Shown piece after piece: positions 26,715-35,759 of a DNA stretch of 64,000 nt (position 1 is its first letter; each line of letters starts with the position of its first letter). The notes under the pieces are model-generated. The model was not told the DNA's origin, did no database searches, and saw nothing but the letters and a program-made list of their open reading frames with translations. Made by a program: the position numbers and the translations under genes. The stretch lies in contig NZ_KI911782.1 of NCBI RefSeq assembly GCF_000515395.1, positions 969,090 through 1,033,089 of the forward strand. The letters run 5' to 3'. The stretch comes from Jiangella gansuensis DSM 44835. GTDB taxonomy: Bacteria > Actinomycetota > Actinomycetes > Jiangellales > Jiangellaceae.

Positions 26715-27950
26715 TCACGTCACCGCAGCTCGGGCGGTGTTCTCGGGGCGCTCGTGCTCCCGGCCGGCCAGGACCTCGACCATGTGCGAGACCGCGTCGT
26801 ACACGTCGGCGAACCCCACGTACAGCGGCGCGAAGCCGAACCGGGCCAGGTCCGGCTCGCGGAAGTCGCCGATGACCCGCCGGCCGATCAGTGCCTGCAC
26901 GAAGCCGTACGCGCCCGGCAGGCGAAGGCAGACCTGAGACCCGCGCTCGGCATGCGCCCGCGGCACTTCCGCCACCACGCCGTACGACGCCAGCCGTTCC
27001 GCGGTGAGCTCCAGGAACAGGTCGGTCAGCGCCAGCGATTTGCGCCGCACCTCGGCCATGGAGACCCCGGCGAACGCGTCCAGCGCGGCGTCCAGTGCCG
27101 CCACGCCGAGCACCGGGGTGGTGCCGCTGAGCATCCGGCGCACGCCCGCCGCCGGCCGGTAGTCGCGCTCCAGCGCGAACGGGTCGGCGTGCCCGAACCA
27201 GCCGGTGACCGGCTGCTCGATCGCGTCCAGCCAGCGCGGCGCAACGTAGACGAAGGCCGGCGCGCCCGGCCCGCCGTTGAGGTACTTGTATCCGCAGCCC
27301 ACCGCGAGGTCGGCGTCCCATCCGGCGAGGTCGACGTCCACCGCGCCGGCGGAGTGGCACAGGTCCCACAGCATGACGGCACCGGCCTCGTGGACCGCGG
27401 CGGTGACCGCGGGACCGTCGTGCATCCGTCCGAGCCGGTAGTCGACGTGGCACAGCGACACCACCGCGACGTCGTCGTCGAGCACGGTCGCGAGGTCCGG
27501 CGAGTCCGCGGCGGACCACCAGCGCACCGTCAAGCCGAGCAGCCGGGCCACCCCGTCCACCACGTAGGAGTCGGTGGGGAAGTTGCCCGGTTCGGTGACG
27601 ACGACCCTGCGTCCGGGCCGCAGCCGGGCCGCGGCCACGAGCAGCTTGAACAGCTGAACGCTGGTGGAGTCGCCGACGGTGACGGTGCCGGGCGCGGCGC
27701 CGAGCAGCGGCTCCAGCTTCGCGCCCACCGTCGCCGGCAGGTCGTACCAGCCGTGGGTGTTCCACGAGGTGATGAGGGCGTCACGCCACTCGTGCCCGAC
27801 CAGCCGGCTCATCCGCTCGGCGACACCGCGCGGCAACGGACCCAGCGAGTTGCCGTCGAGGTAGATCACCCCGTCCGGCAGTTCGAACCGTTCCAGCAGG
27901 GAGCGCAGCGGGTCGTCGCGGTCCAGAGCCTCGGCATGTGCGCGGTCCAT
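26715..27950 (-). CDS. kynU: Kynureninase
   Basis: Encodes 411 residues, a PLP enzyme that splits kynurenine to anthranilate and alanine. Seen: GVIYLDGNSLGPLP near residue 32, TVGDSTSVQLFKLL near 105, CHVDYRLGRMHD, LWDLCHSAGAVDVDL and the PLP-lysine segment GCGYKYLNGGPGAPAF near 240. Late GTTPVLGVAALDAAL and LPGAYGFVQALIGRRVIGDFREPD match the family. The ATG at 27950 is set by homology. No kynurenine formamidase or dioxygenase gene is in the window, so the tryptophan-degrading partners are elsewhere. Confidence 0.92.
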   Translation of the reverse strand: MDRAHAEALDRDDPLRSLLERFELPDGVIYLDGNSLGPLPRGVAERMSRLVGHEWRDALITSWNTHGWYDLPATVGAKLEPLLGAAPGTVTVGDSTSVQLFKLLVAAARLRPGRRVVVTEPGNFPTDSYVVDGVARLLGLTVRWWSAADSPDLATVLDDDVAVVSLCHVDYRLGRMHDGPAVTAAVHEAGAVMLWDLCHSAGAVDVDLAGWDADLAVGCGYKYLNGGPGAPAFVYVAPRWLDAIEQPVTGWFGHADPFALERDYRPAAGVRRMLSGTTPVLGVAALDAALDAFAGVSMAEVRRKSLALTDLFLELTAERLASYGVVAEVPRAHAERGSQVCLRLPGAYGFVQALIGRRVIGDFREPDLARFGFAPLYVGFADVYDAVSHMVEVLAGREHERPENTARAAVT

Positions 27951-27979
27951 GAGCCGCAGCGTACGACGGCCCCGGCACC

Positions 27980-29488
27980 TCAGCGCACGGCGCGCTGCAG
28001 GGCGGTGCCCAGCAGTCGGGCCGCGAGACCGGGCCAGTCGCCGTCGGACGGGTCGCCGAATGCCCGGAAGGAGACGACCACGACGACGTTGCCGACCCGG
28101 GCCATGCCGTTGCCGGTGAACGACGGCTCCGAGCCGGGGTTGTCCGGGGTGGGCGAGTTCAGCACGCTCCACGCGAGGGCGTCGTCGGCGCCGTCGACAG
28201 AGACGGCGACCGGCTGGGTCACCGACTCCTCACGCTGCTCGCCGACCTCGCCGCAGACCTCCGGCCGGACGGTGTGCGCGGAGACCACCCGGAACGCCGA
28301 GTCGGCGTCCGGCATCCGCAGCACGTACTCCTGCACGCTGCCCTCGCCGAGCTCCTGGAAGTAGTGCATGTCCAGTGCGGCGTCGGCGCCGGCGGCGGAG
28401 AGGTCGTCGATGCAGCGTTCGGCCGGCGGCTCCGGGTCCTCGTAGTCGGAGCTGCGGGTGAACCCGGTGTAGGTGCCAACGGAGGCGAGGTCGGCGTCGG
28501 TGAGGAAGGGATCGTCAGCCAGGTCGAGCAGGTCACCTGGCGGCTCGGTGGGGTCGCCGGGACCGGTGGGGTCGCCCGTCGGCTCGGGGTCCGTGGTGGG
28601 TGTGGGTTCGTCCCCGGGTCCGGTTTCGGTGCCGGTCGGCTCGCCCCCCGGCTCGGTGCCGGGCTCGGTGAGATCGGCGGTGGAGACGTCTCCGACGCAG
28701 TCGGCGCCGAACAGCGTGTCGCAGACGCGTTCGGTGGCGCGGACGGGGGTGTCGATGTCGATGTCGCCGCTGGTGTTCTCGGTGGGCTCGATCCGGGTGG
28801 TGACGCTGACGACGTCCTCGACCCGGGTCAGGGCGACGGTGACGGCGTCGGCCTGCGGATCCGCCGGGTCGGCGTAGTAGCGCAGCATGAAGCCCTCGTC
28901 GCCCACGCCGTCGATCTGCAGCGTGTCGACCACCTGCGGCAGCTCGCCGCTGGTGGGGTCGGGCAGGCAGCCGTCCACCTCGTCGAAGAGCGGCCGCAGC
29001 TCGACGCCGCCGCCGATCCGGACCAGTTCCTGGCGGATCTCGCCGGCGCCGTCGGCCCGGTACGCGACCTCGGCCCGGTCGGTCACCGCGCTCAGGGTGT
29101 CCACGACGCCGGCCGGGTCGCAGGCCACCTCGGGACCGGCCGCGGTGGCGGCCCACGTGGTGCCGGTGTCGCCGGCGAGGTCCTCCGGCGTCAGCAGTGC
29201 CGCCGCGAGCTCACTGGCCTGCGTCGCCGGTGCCTCGGTCGCCGGCGGCGTGGACGCGGCGACCGGCGGGTCCGGCTCCGGCGTCGTCGTCAGCTCCGGT
29301 GGGTTGATGGCGAACACGGCCGCTCCGACCACCGCGATGCCGGCGACCACCCCGCCGGTGACCTGGTGACGGGTGCGGCGGGCGGCGCGGGCGCGAGCGG
29401 CGGCCGGTCCGGGCAGCGGGGCGGCCGGGACGTCGTCGCCGAGGGAGCCGAGCCTGCGTTGCAGGACCTCGTCGAAGTCGTCCGTCAT
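27980..29488 (-). CDS. Single-pass membrane protein with exported domain, possible anti-sigma factor (paralog B)
   Basis: Encodes 502 residues. Cytoplasmic residues 1-42 (MTDDFDEVLQRRLGSLGDDV, then an Ala/Arg segment), one membrane helix (about 44-62), a Pro/Thr stalk, then a long exported region. This contains two Cys-containing globular parts (VACDPAGVVDTL and ERVCDTLFGADCVGD) separated by a Pro/Thr/Gly linker (GPGDEPTPTTDPEPTGDPTG) from a C-terminal domain. Its first 65 residues align without gaps to the protein at 29997-31445, including RTRHQVT at the same residue numbers. It overlaps the sigma gene by 4 bases (ATGA). Position and topology fit an extracytoplasmic sensor or anti-sigma protein; no zinc HxxxCxxC motif was seen, so this is inference. 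Confidence 0.6.
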   Translation of the reverse strand: MTDDFDEVLQRRLGSLGDDVPAAPLPGPAAARARAARRTRHQVTGGVVAGIAVVGAAVFAINPPELTTTPEPDPPVAASTPPATEAPATQASELAAALLTPEDLAGDTGTTWAATAAGPEVACDPAGVVDTLSAVTDRAEVAYRADGAGEIRQELVRIGGGVELRPLFDEVDGCLPDPTSGELPQVVDTLQIDGVGDEGFMLRYYADPADPQADAVTVALTRVEDVVSVTTRIEPTENTSGDIDIDTPVRATERVCDTLFGADCVGDVSTADLTEPGTEPGGEPTGTETGPGDEPTPTTDPEPTGDPTGPGDPTEPPGDLLDLADDPFLTDADLASVGTYTGFTRSSDYEDPEPPAERCIDDLSAAGADAALDMHYFQELGEGSVQEYVLRMPDADSAFRVVSAHTVRPEVCGEVGEQREESVTQPVAVSVDGADDALAWSVLNSPTPDNPGSEPSFTGNGMARVGNVVVVVSFRAFGDPSDGDWPGLAARLLGTALQRAVR

Positions 29489-29991
29489 GGCGCACCTCCC
29501 GCGGGGACGTCGTCCTCGGTGAGCAGCTGGGCGAGCGCGGCCCGGCCACGGGACAGGCGGGCCTTGATGGTGCCGGTGGGCGTGCCGGTCTCGTGAGCGA
29601 TGTCGTCGACGCTCATGCCGACCAGGTGGTGCATCACGATCGCCTGCCGCTGCGCCTCCGGGATCTGCCTCAGCGCGGTGACGAGCGCGACGTGGTCGGG
29701 GTCCGGCGACGGCGTGTGCTGCGGTGCGCCGTGCTTGACCAGTGCGGTGAAGCCGTTCTTCGTCTTGCGCCAGCGGCTCGCGGCGATCCGCCAGGCGACG
29801 GTGCGGATCCACGCCTCGGGGTTGGTGGTCTGGCTGACGGTCTTCCAGCGCTGCCAGGCACGGGCGTACGCCTCCTGGGTGCATTCCTGCGCGTCGGCGA
29901 GGTTGCCCGTCATGGCGTACATCTGGTGCAGGACGCGGCGGCTGGTGGCGTTGTAGAAAGCGTCGAAGTCAGCGGTGTTCGTCTCGGCCAT
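29485..29991 (-). CDS. SigE-family RNA polymerase sigma factor
   Basis: Encodes 168 residues, an ECF sigma factor with only regions 2 and 4. Region 2 is YNATSRRVLHQMYAMTGN and AQECTQEAYARAWQRW, followed by NPEAWIRTVAWRIAASRWRK. Region 4 is IPEAQRQAIVMHHLVGMSVD then DIAHETGTPTGTIKARLSRGRAAL. ATG 29991 follows a GGGGTGAGGA ribosome site; a GTG at 30000 overlapping the upstream stop is the alternative. It sits between two paralogous single-pass membrane proteins in one minus-strand operon, with a 4-base overlap to the downstream one. It probably directs polymerase to a small regulon in response to an envelope signal; its promoter targets are unknown. Confidence 0.88.
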   Translation of the reverse strand: MAETNTADFDAFYNATSRRVLHQMYAMTGNLADAQECTQEAYARAWQRWKTVSQTTNPEAWIRTVAWRIAASRWRKTKNGFTALVKHGAPQHTPSPDPDHVALVTALRQIPEAQRQAIVMHHLVGMSVDDIAHETGTPTGTIKARLSRGRAALAQLLTEDDVPAGGAP

Positions 29992-29996
29992 CGTCC

Positions 29997-31445
29997 TCAC
30001 CCCCCGAGCCTCTGGCCGGCCCGATCGAGCAGCAGGCGGGCCTGTTCAGGGGTGACGTCGTACGAGAGGCCGTCGCTGTGGCTGGCGATGAAGTGGAAGA
30101 CGACGGCGACGGTGTCGTCCCGCAGTACCGCGCCATAGACGGAGACGACGCCGTACTCGCTCTCGGAACGCCAGGTCATGCCCTCGTACCCGTCGCCGGA
30201 GATCGCCCCGGTGTTCTCGATGACGTCCCCGGGCTGGGTGAACACGTCGGCGGCCGCGACCAGCGCCTCGTAGTGGGCGCGGGCGGTGGCAGCGTCGGGG
30301 AAGTGCGCCCGCAGCTCGTCCAGGCTGGCACCACCCGGCTCCATCGGATCAGCGTAGCCGCGGTGTTCCAGGGATTCGGCGCCATCGGCGAGCGGGTCGC
30401 GGGGCAGTCCGACGTGACCGTATTCCTGCCACCCGTACTCGTCGGTGTTGTCACTGACCTCGCCGCCCTCGGTGATGTCGGCCAGCCCGATCTCGGCGAT
30501 GTCGTCGATGGTCAGCCAGCCGTCGACGTCACCCTCCGGCTCGGGGTAGAGCCGGTGTTGCTCCGGGGTGGTGGGGCAGTCGGTGCCGAGGGCGTCGCAG
30601 AGCCTTTGAACAGCGCGTACGGTCCGGTCCGGTTCGGGCACGCCGTTGTAGTCCTGGCCCTCGCCGCCGTGGAAGATGGCGCTGACATAGTCGCCGGAGC
30701 GGGCCAGGCCGGCGGTGACGTAGGTCTGCGTCTCCGCCGTCAGCGGCGGCCCCCGCCAGACCAGCAAGTAGGCCTCGTCGCCCACCCCGGCCAGCTCCCA
30801 CACCTGGATCAGGTCGTGTTGGTCGTCGCCCTGCGCGCAGGCGGTGATCTCGTCGCGGATCGCGCCCAGCCGGTCGTCCGCCGCTCCGGGCTCGGTGGGT
30901 TCGACGACGTGGTCGAACCGGGCGCTGTCGCCGATGCCGAAGCTCGCGACCGCCGCCGTCGCCGGGAACACCGGGACGCAGGGGAGCCAGCCGTCCTCGG
31001 GCGGCAGATCCGCCCAGTCGACGCCGCTGTCACCGACGACGTCGTCCAGGACGAGGAGCGCGCCGGGCGGGACGGTCAGTTCCGTGCGGGCGTCGGTGTC
31101 GGGTTCTTCCTGGCCCGACGGGTCCGGATCGGCCGGCGGCGCCGTGGGCGGGGTGGTGGGCTCGTCCGTCGGGGTGGCCGGTGCGGTCGGCGTGGCCGTC
31201 GGGGTCGCACCGTCGGAGGCAGGCGGCGCCGGTTGCGGGCTCGCGGTGAACTCCGGGGTGCTGATGGCGAGCACACCGGCCGCGATGACCGCGACCCCCG
31301 CGAGTACCCCGCTGGTGACCTGGTGCCGGGTGCGCTGAGCGGCCCGGTGGCGCGCGGCTACGGCCCCCGGGAGCGTGACCCCGGTGAGATCGGATTCCAG
31401 CCTGGCGAGGCGCCGGGCCAGCCCGTCGTCGAGGCTGTCAGCCAC
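29997..31445 (-). CDS. Single-pass membrane protein with exported domain, possible anti-sigma factor (paralog A)
   Basis: Encodes 482 residues. GTG start at 31445 with a GGAGGTAG ribosome site. Cytoplasmic residues 1-43 (ADSLDDGLARRLARLESDL), one membrane helix (about 44-62, GVLAGVAVIAAGVLAIS), a Thr/Pro-rich stalk (ATPTATPTAPATPTDEPTTPP), then an exported region with several Cys (GWLPCVPVF, EITACAQGDD, LCDALGTDCPTT). It is paralogous to the protein at 27980-29488 in topology, the RTRHQVTSGV membrane-proximal motif and the exported Cys pattern, but diverged in the outer domain. First gene of the three-gene operon with the sigma factor. Anti-sigma or sensor role is inferred only from context. 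Confidence 0.6.
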   Translation of the reverse strand: MADSLDDGLARRLARLESDLTGVTLPGAVAARHRAAQRTRHQVTSGVLAGVAVIAAGVLAISTPEFTASPQPAPPASDGATPTATPTAPATPTDEPTTPPTAPPADPDPSGQEEPDTDARTELTVPPGALLVLDDVVGDSGVDWADLPPEDGWLPCVPVFPATAAVASFGIGDSARFDHVVEPTEPGAADDRLGAIRDEITACAQGDDQHDLIQVWELAGVGDEAYLLVWRGPPLTAETQTYVTAGLARSGDYVSAIFHGGEGQDYNGVPEPDRTVRAVQRLCDALGTDCPTTPEQHRLYPEPEGDVDGWLTIDDIAEIGLADITEGGEVSDNTDEYGWQEYGHVGLPRDPLADGAESLEHRGYADPMEPGGASLDELRAHFPDAATARAHYEALVAAADVFTQPGDVIENTGAISGDGYEGMTWRSESEYGVVSVYGAVLRDDTVAVVFHFIASHSDGLSYDVTPEQARLLLDRAGQRLGG

Positions 31446-31632
31446 ACCTACCTCCGTGATGACGACGTCATGGGCTACACCAGACAGGACCCGCCAGCGC
31501 CGCCTACGGTTGCACGACGAAACGGTGAACGCGGTCCATTCCCCGTATTCCGGCCCGGAAAATGCGGCCTGATCAGCGGCTTGTCGGCGTGGTGACCACG
31601 GATGCGGCGGAACTTCTGGTGACCATGGAGGC

Positions 31633-33036
31633 GTGGCCGACCTGCTGACCCGACCGCTGCTGCGCCGTGACGAACCGGCGTGGGGGTCTCGGGTCCCGTG
31701 GCTGGCGGCCATCGTGGCGGCCGCCTGGGCTCTGGTGGCGGGCCTGGCCATCTGCGTGTTGCCCGGGGTCGCGGTGTGGATCGGCGAGGGCGCGGTGGCG
31801 CCGCTGGGCGACCCGCTACGCCTGGGCGCCCGGCTCTGGCTGTCCGCGCACCGCGTCGGACTCGACGCCGGCGGCGCCGACATCACCTTCGCGCCGCTCG
31901 GGCTGACGCTCGTCATCCTCTTGCTGCTGCACCGCTGCGCGCGGTGGGCCGCCCACTCGGCCGGGGTGGCGACGACGCGCGGCGCGGTCACCGTCGTCGT
32001 TCCGGCCACGCTCGTCTACGGGCTGGGCGCCGGCGCGGTCGCCGGGTTCGCCACCACGCCCGACCTGACCGTCCTGCCGCTGGCGGCGGTGCTCTGGGCC
32101 GCCGGGTGGTCCGGCGCCGCGGTGACCCTCGGCACCGCGCACGAATCCGGCCTGCTGATGGGCTCGCTGGTGCGGCTGCCGCGGTACGCACGCGCCGGCG
32201 TGGCCGGTGCCGTCGCGGCGGTGGCCGGGCTGATCGTCGTCGGCGCGGGGTTGACGGCGCTGAGTGCGGTGCTCAACACCGACCGGGTCGGCGCGCTGGC
32301 CTCGGCGCTGGACGCCGGGCTGCTCGGCGGCACCGTCCTGGCCCTGGCCTGCGCGGCCATCGTGCCCAACGCCATCGTCTGGAGCACCGCGTTCGCGCTC
32401 GGGCCCGGCTTCGCCGTCGGCACCGGGACGTCCGTGGCGCCCGACGGTGTCACACTCGGCCTGGTGCCCGCGGTGCCGGCCCTGGGCGCACTGCCCGCCG
32501 ACCTGCCCGGTGCGGTCGCCTGGCTGGTCGTGGCCGGTCCCCTGCTCGCCGGAGCGGTCACCGGCCTGGTGGTGCACCGGTGGATGGACGACGACGACCT
32601 GTGGCCCGCGGTGGGCGTGACCGGCGGCGCCGGGGCGGTCGCGGCGGTGGCGATGGCGGTGCTGGCGCTGCTCTCCGGCGGCTCGGCCGGTGCTGAGCGG
32701 CTCACCCAGATCGGCCCGGTGCCGTGGGAGATGGCCGCCGCGACGCTGGCCTTCATCAGCGTGCCGGCCGCGCTCGTCGTGGTCGTGCTCCGCCTGCGCC
32801 GCGTCGCCCCCGCCCAGGACCCCGAAGCCGAGCCCGCCCCGGACGGCGACCCCGTCCCCGAACGTGACCTCGGCGGGGATCCCGAGCCCGAAACCGCCCT
32901 CGGCGGGGATCCCGAGCCCGAAACCGCCCTGGACCCAGCCCCCACCGGAGACCCGGACCCCGAGCCCGGTGGGCCCCCCGAAACGGCCCCGGAGGCCGAC
33001 CCCGGCCAACCCCCGCCCCCACCCAGCCCCCGTTGA
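31633..33036 (+). CDS. DUF6350 family polytopic membrane protein
   Basis: Encodes 467 residues. Residues about 20-395 hold roughly nine to ten hydrophobic helices separated by short Gly/Pro loops, a DUF6350 pattern (WLSAHRVGLDAGGADITFAP, STAFALGPGFAVGTGTSVAP, ALGALPADLPG). Residues about 395-467 are a disordered Pro/Asp/Glu tail containing two identical 10-residue repeats. DUF6350 genes sit just before purN in many actinomycetes, as here; some annotations link the family to cell division, but the function is not established. GTG start at 31633. The stop codon (33034-33036) is the TGA inside the following CGTTGATC repeat. Confidence 0.82.
   Translation: MADLLTRPLLRRDEPAWGSRVPWLAAIVAAAWALVAGLAICVLPGVAVWIGEGAVAPLGDPLRLGARLWLSAHRVGLDAGGADITFAPLGLTLVILLLLHRCARWAAHSAGVATTRGAVTVVVPATLVYGLGAGAVAGFATTPDLTVLPLAAVLWAAGWSGAAVTLGTAHESGLLMGSLVRLPRYARAGVAGAVAAVAGLIVVGAGLTALSAVLNTDRVGALASALDAGLLGGTVLALACAAIVPNAIVWSTAFALGPGFAVGTGTSVAPDGVTLGLVPAVPALGALPADLPGAVAWLVVAGPLLAGAVTGLVVHRWMDDDDLWPAVGVTGGAGAVAAVAMAVLALLSGGSAGAERLTQIGPVPWEMAAATLAFISVPAALVVVVLRLRRVAPAQDPEAEPAPDGDPVPERDLGGDPEPETALGGDPEPETALDPAPTGDPDPEPGGPPETAPEADPGQPPPPPSPR
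32871..32930. repeat. Perfect 30-bp tandem duplication in the DUF6350 tail
   Basis: Two identical 30-bp units, starting CGGCGGGGATCCC, at 32871-32900 and 32901-32930. They encode two copies of a GDPEPETALG-like decapeptide in frame. Exact identity suggests a recent slippage event. Confidence 0.85.
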
Positions 33037-33104
33037 TCTTGGAGTTTCCGCGGAATCCATCGGACATTCCGGGCGGCGAATCCGCGATTGCTCCAAGATC
33101 AACG
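33031..33104. repeat. Dispersed intergenic palindrome, family 3, copy 1
   Basis: Ends CGTTGATCTTGGAG and CTCCAAGATCAACG are exact inverted copies, with inner GCGGAATCC and a related GGCGAATCC block. About 85 per cent identical by eye to the copy at 56653-56726. Supplies the stop of the DUF6350 gene. Confidence 0.85.
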
Positions 33105-33220
33105 AGAGTGGGGCGGATGGTGCGCCGACGCGGGCAACGTGCGGGGGACGGCGCCGAGGTATTGTCGCCACGCCGCCTCCCGCGCGTCCGGAGCGGTGAC
33201 GACGATCGAGGAGTTTGACG

Positions 33221-33844
33221 GTGCCTGAGCGGCCGGGACGGATGTGCCGGATCGTGGTGCTGGTGTCGGGGACGGGCAGCAATCTCGCCGCCCTGCTCGA
33301 GGCCTGCGCCGACGAGTCGTACGGAGCCGCGGTGGTGGCCGTCGGCGCCGACCGGGACGGCATCCGGGCCCTGGACATCGCCGCCGAAGCGGGTGTGCCG
33401 TCCTTCGTCGAGCGGGTCAAGGACTATCCCGAGCGCGCCGACTGGGACCGCGCCCTCGCCGAACGCACCGCCGAACACGAACCCGACCTCGTCGTGTCGG
33501 CCGGTTTCCTCAAGCTGGTCGGCCCGGCCTTCCTCGCCCGGTTCGGCGACCGCTACCTCAACACCCACAATGCGCTGCTGCCGTCGTTCCCGGGCATCCA
33601 CGGCCCGCGCGACGCCCTGGCCTACGGCGTCAAGATCACCGGCGCGACGCTGTTCTTCGTCGACGAGGGCGTCGACACCGGTCCCATCGTCGCCCAGGTC
33701 GCCGTCCCAGTAGAGGACGGCGACACCGAGGAGACGCTCACCGAGCGCATCAAGGCCGCTGAGCGCGCCCAGTTGGTCGAGTACGTCGGGCGGTTGGCCC
33801 GCGACGGCTGGACCATCACCGAGAGAAAGGTCAGCATTCCGTGA
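33221..33844 (+). CDS. purN: Phosphoribosylglycinamide formyltransferase
   Basis: Encodes 207 residues. The GTG at 33221 has a CGAGGAG ribosome site 7 bases upstream. It transfers a formyl group from 10-formyl-THF to GAR in purine synthesis. Motifs: [18 protein letters not shown] (phosphate-binding), the catalytic [15 protein letters not shown] with Asn and His, and [14 protein letters not shown] with the catalytic Asp. Its stop overlaps the purH start by 4 bases (GTGA), so translation is coupled. Confidence 0.96.
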   Translation: MPERPGRMCRIVVLVSGTGSNLAALLEACADESYGAAVVAVGADRDGIRALDIAAEAGVPSFVERVKDYPERADWDRALAERTAEHEPDLVVSAGFLKLVGPAFLARFGDRYLNTHNALLPSFPGIHGPRDALAYGVKITGATLFFVDEGVDTGPIVAQVAVPVEDGDTEETLTERIKAAERAQLVEYVGRLARDGWTITERKVSIP

Positions 33845-35403
33845 GCGAGGCACGTACGCCGATCCGGCGGGCGCTCATCAGCGTCTACGACAAGACCGGC
33901 CTGGAAGAGCTGGTCCGGGGGCTGGCCGCGGCCGGCGTCGCCATCGTGTCGACGGGGTCGACCGCGCAGCGGATCGCCGCGGCCGGGGTCGAGGTGACCA
34001 AGGTCGAGGACCTCACCGGGTTCCCGGAGTGCCTCGACGGCCGGGTCAAGACGCTGCACCCGAACGTCCACGCCGGCCTGCTGGCCGACGTGCGGCTCGA
34101 CTCGCACCGCACGCAACTGGGTGAGCTGGGGATCGAACCGTTCGAGCTGCTGGTCAGCAACCTGTACCCGTTTGCGCAGACGGTCGCGTCCGGCGCCGGT
34201 CCGGACGAGGTCGTCGAGCAGATCGACATCGGCGGTCCGTCCATGGTCCGTGGCGCGGCGAAGAACCACGCCAACGTGGCCGTCGTCGTCGATCCAGCAC
34301 GCTACGGCGACGTGCTGGCGGCCGTGGCCGCGGGCGGGTTCACGCTGGCCGAGCGGCAGCGGCTGGCGTTGCAGGCGTTCACCCACACCGCCACCTACGA
34401 CGTCCACGTGGCGTCCTGGCTGGGCAGTGTCGTCGCGCCGCCGGCCGACGGCTCGGTCTTCCCGGAGTGGCTCGGCGGCACCTGGGAGCGCGGCGCCGTG
34501 CTGCGATACGGCGAGAACCCGCACCAGGCCGCGGCGCTCTACCGCACCGGGCACGGTGCGGCCGGACTGGCCGGCGCTGAGCAGTTGCACGGCAAGGAGA
34601 TGTCGTACAACAACTACGTCGACGCCGATGCCGCCTGGCGCTCCGCCCACGACTTCACCGAGCCGGCCGTCGCCATCATCAAGCACGCCAACCCGTGCGG
34701 CATCGCCGTCGGCGCGGACATCGCCGAGGCGCACCGGCGCGCGCACGCCACCGACCCGGTGTCGGCCTTCGGCGGCGTCATCGCGGCGAACCGGTCGATC
34801 ACCGCGGAGGCCGCGCAGCAGATCGCGAAGGTCTTCACCGAGGTCATCGTGGCGCCGGACTTCGAGCCCGGCGCCCTCGAGGTGCTGACGCTGAAGAAGA
34901 ACGTGCGCCTGCTGCGGCTGCCCGAGGCCGACCAGCGGCCGGTCGAGACCCGCTCGATCTCCGGTGGCCTGCTCATGCAGCAGGTGGACCGGGTGGACGC
35001 GGCCGGCGACGACCCCGAGTCGTGGACCCTGGCGACCGGTGATCCCGCCGATGACGCCACCCTGGCCGACCTCGCCTTCGCCTGGCGCGCGGTGCGGTCG
35101 GTGAAGAGCAACGCGATCCTGCTGGCCGCCGGCGGCGCCGCGGTCGGCGTCGGCATGGGCCAGGTCAACCGGGTGGACTCCGCCCGGCTGGCTGTCTCGC
35201 GCGCGGGCGAGCGGGCGGCCGGGTCGGTGGCCGCGTCGGATGCGTTCTTCCCGTTCCCGGACGGGCTGCAGGTGCTGGTCGAGGCCGGGGTGCGAGCCGT
35301 GGTCCAGCCGGGTGGTTCGGTGCGCGACGAGGAAGTCGTGGCCGCGGCCCGCGAGGCGGGTGTGACGATGTACTTCACCGGCACTCGGCACTTCTTCCAC
35401 TGA
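33841..35403 (+). CDS. purH: Bifunctional AICAR transformylase/IMP cyclohydrolase
   Basis: Encodes 520 residues, last two steps of de novo IMP synthesis. The N-terminal cyclohydrolase (1-200) has [49 protein letters not shown] and [10 protein letters not shown]. The transformylase part has [41 protein letters not shown] and the end [24 protein letters not shown]. Overlaps purN by 4 bases. It uses the folate cofactor that the downstream FolD helps to make. Confidence 0.97.
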   Translation: MSEARTPIRRALISVYDKTGLEELVRGLAAAGVAIVSTGSTAQRIAAAGVEVTKVEDLTGFPECLDGRVKTLHPNVHAGLLADVRLDSHRTQLGELGIEPFELLVSNLYPFAQTVASGAGPDEVVEQIDIGGPSMVRGAAKNHANVAVVVDPARYGDVLAAVAAGGFTLAERQRLALQAFTHTATYDVHVASWLGSVVAPPADGSVFPEWLGGTWERGAVLRYGENPHQAAALYRTGHGAAGLAGAEQLHGKEMSYNNYVDADAAWRSAHDFTEPAVAIIKHANPCGIAVGADIAEAHRRAHATDPVSAFGGVIAANRSITAEAAQQIAKVFTEVIVAPDFEPGALEVLTLKKNVRLLRLPEADQRPVETRSISGGLLMQQVDRVDAAGDDPESWTLATGDPADDATLADLAFAWRAVRSVKSNAILLAAGGAAVGVGMGQVNRVDSARLAVSRAGERAAGSVAASDAFFPFPDGLQVLVEAGVRAVVQPGGSVRDEEVVAAAREAGVTMYFTGTRHFFH

Positions 35404-35434
35404 CGCCTTCACCGACGCCCTCGCCCGGCTCGGA

Positions 35435-35509
35435 AATGATCACGTCGAGCATGGCTGCTCCCGCTTCACCAGGAATGCTTGCCTGGTGAAGCGGGAGAAC
35501 GCCTGGTGG
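35435..35509. repeat. Dispersed intergenic repeat, family 1, copy C
   Basis: Begins ATGATCACGTCGAGCATGG and ends GGGAGAACGCCTGG. The central hairpin CCCGCTTCACCAGG / CCTGGTGAAGCGGG is a perfect 14-bp stem. It lies between purH and the DUF5302 gene; a further GATGATCATGGG half-element is at 35524-35535. Confidence 0.85.
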
Positions 35510-35558
35510 CACACCGGATCGCGGATGATCATGGGACCGGACAGGCTAGAGTGTGACC

Positions 35559-35735
35559 ATGGCAGAAGCCAAGAAGTCCGGCGGCAATGACGACCTCAAG
35601 GCCAAGTTCCGCGAGGCCCTGGAGCGTAAGAAGTCCGCCGACCACGAGCACCCGCACGACGACGCCGCGGGCACCGGTCCCACGCACGAGGACGCGGCCA
35701 AGACCCAACGCATGTTCCGGCGCAAGAGCGGCTGA
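35559..35735 (+). CDS. DUF5302 family small protein
   Basis: Encodes 58 residues, MAEAKKSGGNDDLKAKFREA followed by LERKK. A Lys/Glu-rich helix is followed by a His/Asp-rich stretch (ADHEHPHDDAAG) and a basic end (FRRKSG). This is the DUF5302 pattern, an actinobacteria-specific short protein of unknown role. ATG 35559 lies six bases after an in-frame GTG. It is 24 bases before folD, so probably co-transcribed. Confidence 0.78.
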   Translation: MAEAKKSGGNDDLKAKFREALERKKSADHEHPHDDAAGTGPTHEDAAKTQRMFRRKSG

Positions 35736-35759
35736 TCGATCCATGCGAGAATCGCCATC

